Shown: positions 60,891-64,000 of the stretch, piece by piece
Layout of the letters: every line of letters begins with the position of its first letter
Position numbering within the stretch: the stretch's first letter is position 1
Source: Holophagaceae bacterium
GTDB taxonomy: Bacteria; Acidobacteriota; Holophagae; Holophagales; Holophagaceae
Direction: 5' to 3'
Assembly (NCBI GenBank): GCA_013334395.1
Contig: JAAXXS010000002.1
Location: forward strand, 38,227 to 102,226
DNA: 64,000 bases
Program-made: the position numbers and the translations under genes
Notes under the pieces: generated by a model
Seen by the model: only the letters and a program-made list of their open reading frames with translations
Database searches by the model: none
What the model was told of the DNA's origin: nothing

Positions 60891-61460
60891 ATGGATCTCA
60901 CCCGCTTCCTCGATCTCGTGCGCACCCAGGGCTGGCAGGGCATGTCCCTCTGGGTGGTGCTGCTCGCCCAGGCCCTGCTCTGGGTCGGGCTGGTGCGCCT
61001 GCACCTGTCGCTGCAGCGGGAGGAGGCCCCCTGGGAGGAGTGCATCGGCAAGATCCGCTCGGCCTTCCTGCGCAAGGTGAACGGCGAAGAGGAGCTCCAG
61101 GAGCTGAAGGCGCACCGCTACGCCCCCCTGGTGGACCAGCTGCTGGCCCTCCACTTCACAGAGGAGAAGACCGACCGCTTCGACCGCTGGCTGCTGCTGC
61201 GCTGGAAGGTAAAGGAAGGACTCCGGCCCTACTGGATCCGCTGGGGCTACCTGATCATCGCCTTCGGAGTGGTGGTCTGGTACCTCCAGGGCCTGCGCCT
61301 GGACCTGGGCACCGACGCCCTCAAGCGCACCCCGGTGGACCCCCGCCTCCTCTGGGTCTGGCTGGGCTACGCCATGGTCCTGGCCTGGAAGATCGTCCGC
61401 ATCCACGGCAACCTCGAGCGCGTCCAGCGCAGCCTGCTCCTGCCACGACGGGACGAGTAG
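60891..61460 (+). CDS. Membrane protein, function unknown (189 aa)
   Basis: Three hydrophobic helices are seen: one near the N-terminus (LWVVLLAQALLWVGLVRL) and two in the second half (YLIIAFGVVVWYLQGLRL and LLWVWLGYAMVLAWKIVRI). A charged central region of about 70 residues (REEAPWEECIGKIRSAFLRK) separates them. The layout, with a soluble loop between a first helix and a terminal pair, resembles MotA/ExbB-like proteins in a broad way, but no signature is present. It lies between the 57-residue gene and yraN, upstream of flhA. Confidence 0.65.
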   Translation: MDLTRFLDLVRTQGWQGMSLWVVLLAQALLWVGLVRLHLSLQREEAPWEECIGKIRSAFLRKVNGEEELQELKAHRYAPLVDQLLALHFTEEKTDRFDRWLLLRWKVKEGLRPYWIRWGYLIIAFGVVVWYLQGLRLDLGTDALKRTPVDPRLLWVWLGYAMVLAWKIVRIHGNLERVQRSLLLPRRDE

Positions 61461-61490
61461 TTTCGATGGCAGCCGGGGAGCCTAAAGATT

Positions 61491-61570
61491 CACCGCCAAG
61501 ACGCCAAGAGCGCCAAGAAAAACAGGTGAACCGGCCGGCCTTCCTTGGCGTCCTTGGCGTCTTGGCGGTG
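61491..61570. repeat. Long imperfect inverted repeat of CGCCAAGA-type units
   Basis: CACCGCCAAGACGCCAAG with its extension to 61520 matches the reverse complement of 61541-61570 at 27 of 30 positions, with a 20-base loop. Each arm contains three CGCCAAG units. It resembles the CCAAGACGCCAAG-type palindromes dispersed in many bacterial genomes. Only this copy is in the window. Confidence 0.75.
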
Positions 61571-61598
61571 ATCAGTTTCTACCCTTGCGTGAACGGCC

Positions 61599-61982
61599 AT
61601 GAACCGCTCGCGGCGGGGTGAGGCGGCGCGGCGCCTGGGGGTGTGGTCGGAGCGGCTGACGCTCTGGCTGTTCTGGCTGCGGGGCTGGGACCTGGTGGCC
61701 TGGCGGCAGAAGCTGGGCCGCTGGGAGCTCGACCTGCTGCTCAGCCGGGGCTCCGAGCTGCGGCTGCTGGAGGTTAAGGCCCGCCGGGCGGGGGCCTGGG
61801 TGGGGGCCGACACGGCCCTGGAGCCTGAGCAGCGCCTGCGTCTCCAGCGGGCCCTGCAGTCCTGGCTGGACCGGGTGCCCTGGCCCGGGGAGGTGACCTT
61901 CCAGCGGGTGAGCTGGGCCGGCTGGCGGTGCCGGTGTCATCCACCTGAGCGCTGGGATGGGCTGAAGATCCAGCGCCCATAG
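61599..61982 (+). CDS. YraN/UPF0102-family putative endonuclease
   Basis: This 127-residue protein has the restriction-endonuclease-like core of YraN: RRGEAARRLGVWSERLTLWL (helix with Glu), GRWELDLLLSRGSELRLLEV followed by K (E-x-D...E-x-K active site, the expected gEiDLi...fvEVK), then AWVGADTALEPEQRLRLQRA. The C-terminal tail is longer than usual. The family is widespread and its biological role is not settled. A TACCCT box lies 13 bases before the ATG. It precedes flhA by 52 bp. Confidence 0.8.
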   Translation: MNRSRRGEAARRLGVWSERLTLWLFWLRGWDLVAWRQKLGRWELDLLLSRGSELRLLEVKARRAGAWVGADTALEPEQRLRLQRALQSWLDRVPWPGEVTFQRVSWAGWRCRCHPPERWDGLKIQRP

Positions 61983-62034
61983 CTGACAGCCACCCCTTGG
62001 CACGCCCCTCGCCCCTGACCCTGCGGGTGTCGGT

Positions 62035-64000
62035 ATGTTGACCTTTCTAGACCGTCTGCTTCCATTCATGGGCCGCCTTGGCCGGCGGTCGGACCTCGCC
62101 GCGCCCATTTTCGTCATGATCGTGCTGGTGGTGATGGTGCTGCCCCTGCCGGCGTTCATGCTTGATCTGCTGATCGTCCTGAACATCACCCTGAGCCTCG
62201 TGATCCTCATGGTGGGCATGTATGTGCCCCGCCCCAAGGAGTTCAGCTCCTATCCGTCGGTGCTGCTGGTGGTGACGCTTTTCCGTCTGGCCATCAACGT
62301 GGCCACCACCCGGCGAATTCTGCTCTATGCAGGCGACCAGGGCGCCGACGCCGCCGGTCACATGGTCAAGGCCTTCGGCCAGTTCGTGGTGGGCGGCAGC
62401 TATGTCATCGGCCTGGTGGTCTTCCTGATCCTGCTGGCCATCCAGTTCCTGGTCATCAACCACGGCGCGGGCCGCATCGCCGAGGTCACCGCCCGCTTCA
62501 CCCTGGATGCCCTGCCCGGCAAGCAGATGGCCATCGACGCCGATCTGAACGCGGGCTACATCGACGAGCAGGAGGCCCGCAAGCGCCGCAAGGACCTCCA
62601 GGAGGAGGCCGGGTTCTACGGGGCCATGGACGGCGCCGTGAAGTTCACCCAGCGCGACTCCGTGGCGGCCCTGATCATCCTGGCGGTCAACATCGTGGCG
62701 GGCATCATCCTGGGGGTGGTGCGCTACAACCTGCCCGTGATGCAGGCGCTCGAGGTCTACACCCTGTTGACGGTGGGCGACGGCCTGGTGACGGTGATCC
62801 CCAGCCTGCTCATCAGCGTGGGCGGTGCCATCCTGACCACCCGCAGCGGCAGCGACGCCACGGGGCTGGGCAGCCAGGTCCTGGGCCAGATGGGCGCGGA
62901 CCACCGGCCGCTGGCCATCGCCACGGCGGTGCTCTTCCTCTTCGGCGTCGTGCCGGGCCTGCCCCTCTTCCCCTTCTGGGTCATGGGTTCGATCTTCGGG
63001 GTCATGGCCTACGCGGCCTGGAAGCTGCCGCAGGGGCTCCCCGCAACCGAGGAAGACCAATTGGCGTCCGCCGAAAAGGCCAAGGCCGCCGCCGCCGAGT
63101 CCGCAGACAAGGTCGAAGGCCTCCTCAAGGTGGACCCCCTGGGCCTGGAGGTGGGCTACAGCCTCATCCCCCTGCTCGACGTGAACCAGGGCGGCACCGT
63201 GCTCGAGCGCATCAAGGGCGTCCGTCGCCAGATGGCCCAGGAGCTGGGCATCGTGGTGCCCCCCGTGCGCATCCGAGACAACCTGCAGCTGGCCCCCCAT
63301 GCCTACCGGATTCTGCTCCGGGGCGAAGAGGTGGCCCGGGCGGAGCTGCAGCCCGCCCAGTTCCTGGCCATGAACCCCGGCACCGCCACGGAGGAGCTCG
63401 CGGGCACCCCCACCTCCGAGCCCGCCTTCGGCCTGCCCGCCTACTGGATCCCCGACAACCTGCGGGACCGGGCCCAGATGCTGGGCTACACCGTGGTGGA
63501 GCCGGCCACAGTCTTGACCACTCACCTCTCGGAGCTGATCAAGCAGCATGCGCCCGAGCTGCTGGGGCGGCCCGAAGTCCAGCACCTGTTGGATAACCTG
63601 AAGGAAACGAGCCCCCGCCTGGTGGATGACCTCATCCCCAACGTGATCACCGTGACCACCCTGCAGAAGGTCATGCACAACCTGCTGCGCGAGCGGGTCC
63701 CCGTAAGGGATCTGGGCCGCATCCTGGAGGCCACCGCCGACGCCGCAGCCATGACGAAGGACATCGGCTTCATCACTGAGTACGTCCGCCAGGCCATGGG
63801 CCGGGTGCTGACCAGCCCCCACCTGTCCGACACCGGGGAGCTGGGCGTCCTCGTGCTGGATCCGAACCTGGAGCAGACCCTCCAGGGCGGCATCGAGCAG
63901 ACGGAGCGGGGCAGCTTCCTGGCCCTGGAGCCCGGCCGCACCCAGGAGCTGCTGAACCGCATCGCCAACGGCATCGCCGCCCTGCTGCCCGGGGCACAGC
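62035..64000 (+). CDS. flhA: Flagellar biosynthesis protein FlhA, C-terminus beyond window
   Basis: The visible 655 codons are a FlhA export-gate protein. It begins MLTFLDRLLPFMGRLGRRSD, has eight predicted membrane helices in the first 320 residues, and contains the FHIPEP-family signature RLAINVATTRRILL with the charged loop ARFTLDALPGKQMAIDADLN. The cytoplasmic domain (LGLEVGYSLIPLLDVNQGG, VVPPVRIRDNLQL) follows. FlhA is the nonameric ring that receives chaperone-substrate complexes in the flagellar type III system. About 30-50 residues are missing at the end. It marks the edge of a probable flagellar cluster to the right. No clear ribosome binding site precedes the ATG. Confidence 0.95.
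   Translation, partial: MLTFLDRLLPFMGRLGRRSDLAAPIFVMIVLVVMVLPLPAFMLDLLIVLNITLSLVILMVGMYVPRPKEFSSYPSVLLVVTLFRLAINVATTRRILLYAGDQGADAAGHMVKAFGQFVVGGSYVIGLVVFLILLAIQFLVINHGAGRIAEVTARFTLDALPGKQMAIDADLNAGYIDEQEARKRRKDLQEEAGFYGAMDGAVKFTQRDSVAALIILAVNIVAGIILGVVRYNLPVMQALEVYTLLTVGDGLVTVIPSLLISVGGAILTTRSGSDATGLGSQVLGQMGADHRPLAIATAVLFLFGVVPGLPLFPFWVMGSIFGVMAYAAWKLPQGLPATEEDQLASAEKAKAAAAESADKVEGLLKVDPLGLEVGYSLIPLLDVNQGGTVLERIKGVRRQMAQELGIVVPPVRIRDNLQLAPHAYRILLRGEEVARAELQPAQFLAMNPGTATEELAGTPTSEPAFGLPAYWIPDNLRDRAQMLGYTVVEPATVLTTHLSELIKQHAPELLGRPEVQHLLDNLKETSPRLVDDLIPNVITVTTLQKVMHNLLRERVPVRDLGRILEATADAAAMTKDIGFITEYVRQAMGRVLTSPHLSDTGELGVLVLDPNLEQTLQGGIEQTERGSFLALEPGRTQELLNRIANGIAALLPGAQ

Overview
The window is about 64 kb of GC-rich DNA (C or G at most third codon positions) from a Gram-negative, motile bacterium. 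It encodes a KDO-8-phosphate phosphatase (LPS), outer-membrane barrels, two tripartite RND efflux systems, type IV pilus minor pilins with PilY1, and flagellar FlhA. No phage, insertion sequence, CRISPR array, rRNA or tRNA gene was recognised. My best guess is Acidobacteriota, class Holophagae (Geothrix-like), from overall gene style. That is an inference, not something the sequence proves.

Layout. 1-2.8 kb: start of an ArsR-controlled efflux operon (arsR, tolC, adaptor; the pump lies outside). 2.9-6.5 kb: kdsC, an outer-membrane barrel gene, a small hypothetical gene, then purU with an 8-oxoguanine-deaminase-type amidohydrolase. 6.6-15.1 kb: one minus-strand operon of a FimT/GspH-type pilin, PilV, PilW, PilX and a 1781-residue PilY1. 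15.1-16.9 kb: a gene-poor stretch with a DUF5131-like gene and a hypothetical partner. 16.9-23.6 kb: an S9 peptidase, a HAD 5'-nucleotidase, a truncated thioesterase fragment, a secreted three-repeat protein and a membrane protein. 23.6-34.1 kb: mfd, then a TetR-controlled RND operon that also carries a nitroreductase. 34.2-40.8 kb: a small membrane protein, a cold-shock protein, an outer-membrane protein, a fused alpha/beta 2-oxoacid dehydrogenase E1, biotin synthase, a hemerythrin-like protein and a short HlyD-type adaptor. 41-43.6 kb: valS.

43.6-59.4 kb is the most unusual part. It holds five lipoproteins that all begin Cys-Gly-Gly-Gly after signal-peptide cleavage (RCC1 propeller, Ig plus lactonase-like propellers, two lipoproteins of unknown function, six Ig-like Big_2 repeats). 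It also has a collagen-like, probably self-cleaving S74 fibre protein, a Ser/Thr kinase and a MocR-type regulator. Three same-strand intergenic regions here carry an almost identical 30-nt hairpin, each 43-64 nt before a small-ORF or lipoprotein start, and a degenerate fourth copy precedes the Big_2 lipoprotein. I could not match this element to any RNA family I know; it is the best candidate for something undescribed.

59.5-64 kb: a zinc-ribbon protein coupled to a DnaQ-type exonuclease, a 57-residue protein, a membrane protein, a YraN-type nuclease and the start of flhA.

Several genes (19034, 59540, 60891, probably kdsC) have a TAnnnT -10-like box 4-6 nt before the start codon and no ribosome binding site. 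This suggests that leaderless transcription is routine in this organism.
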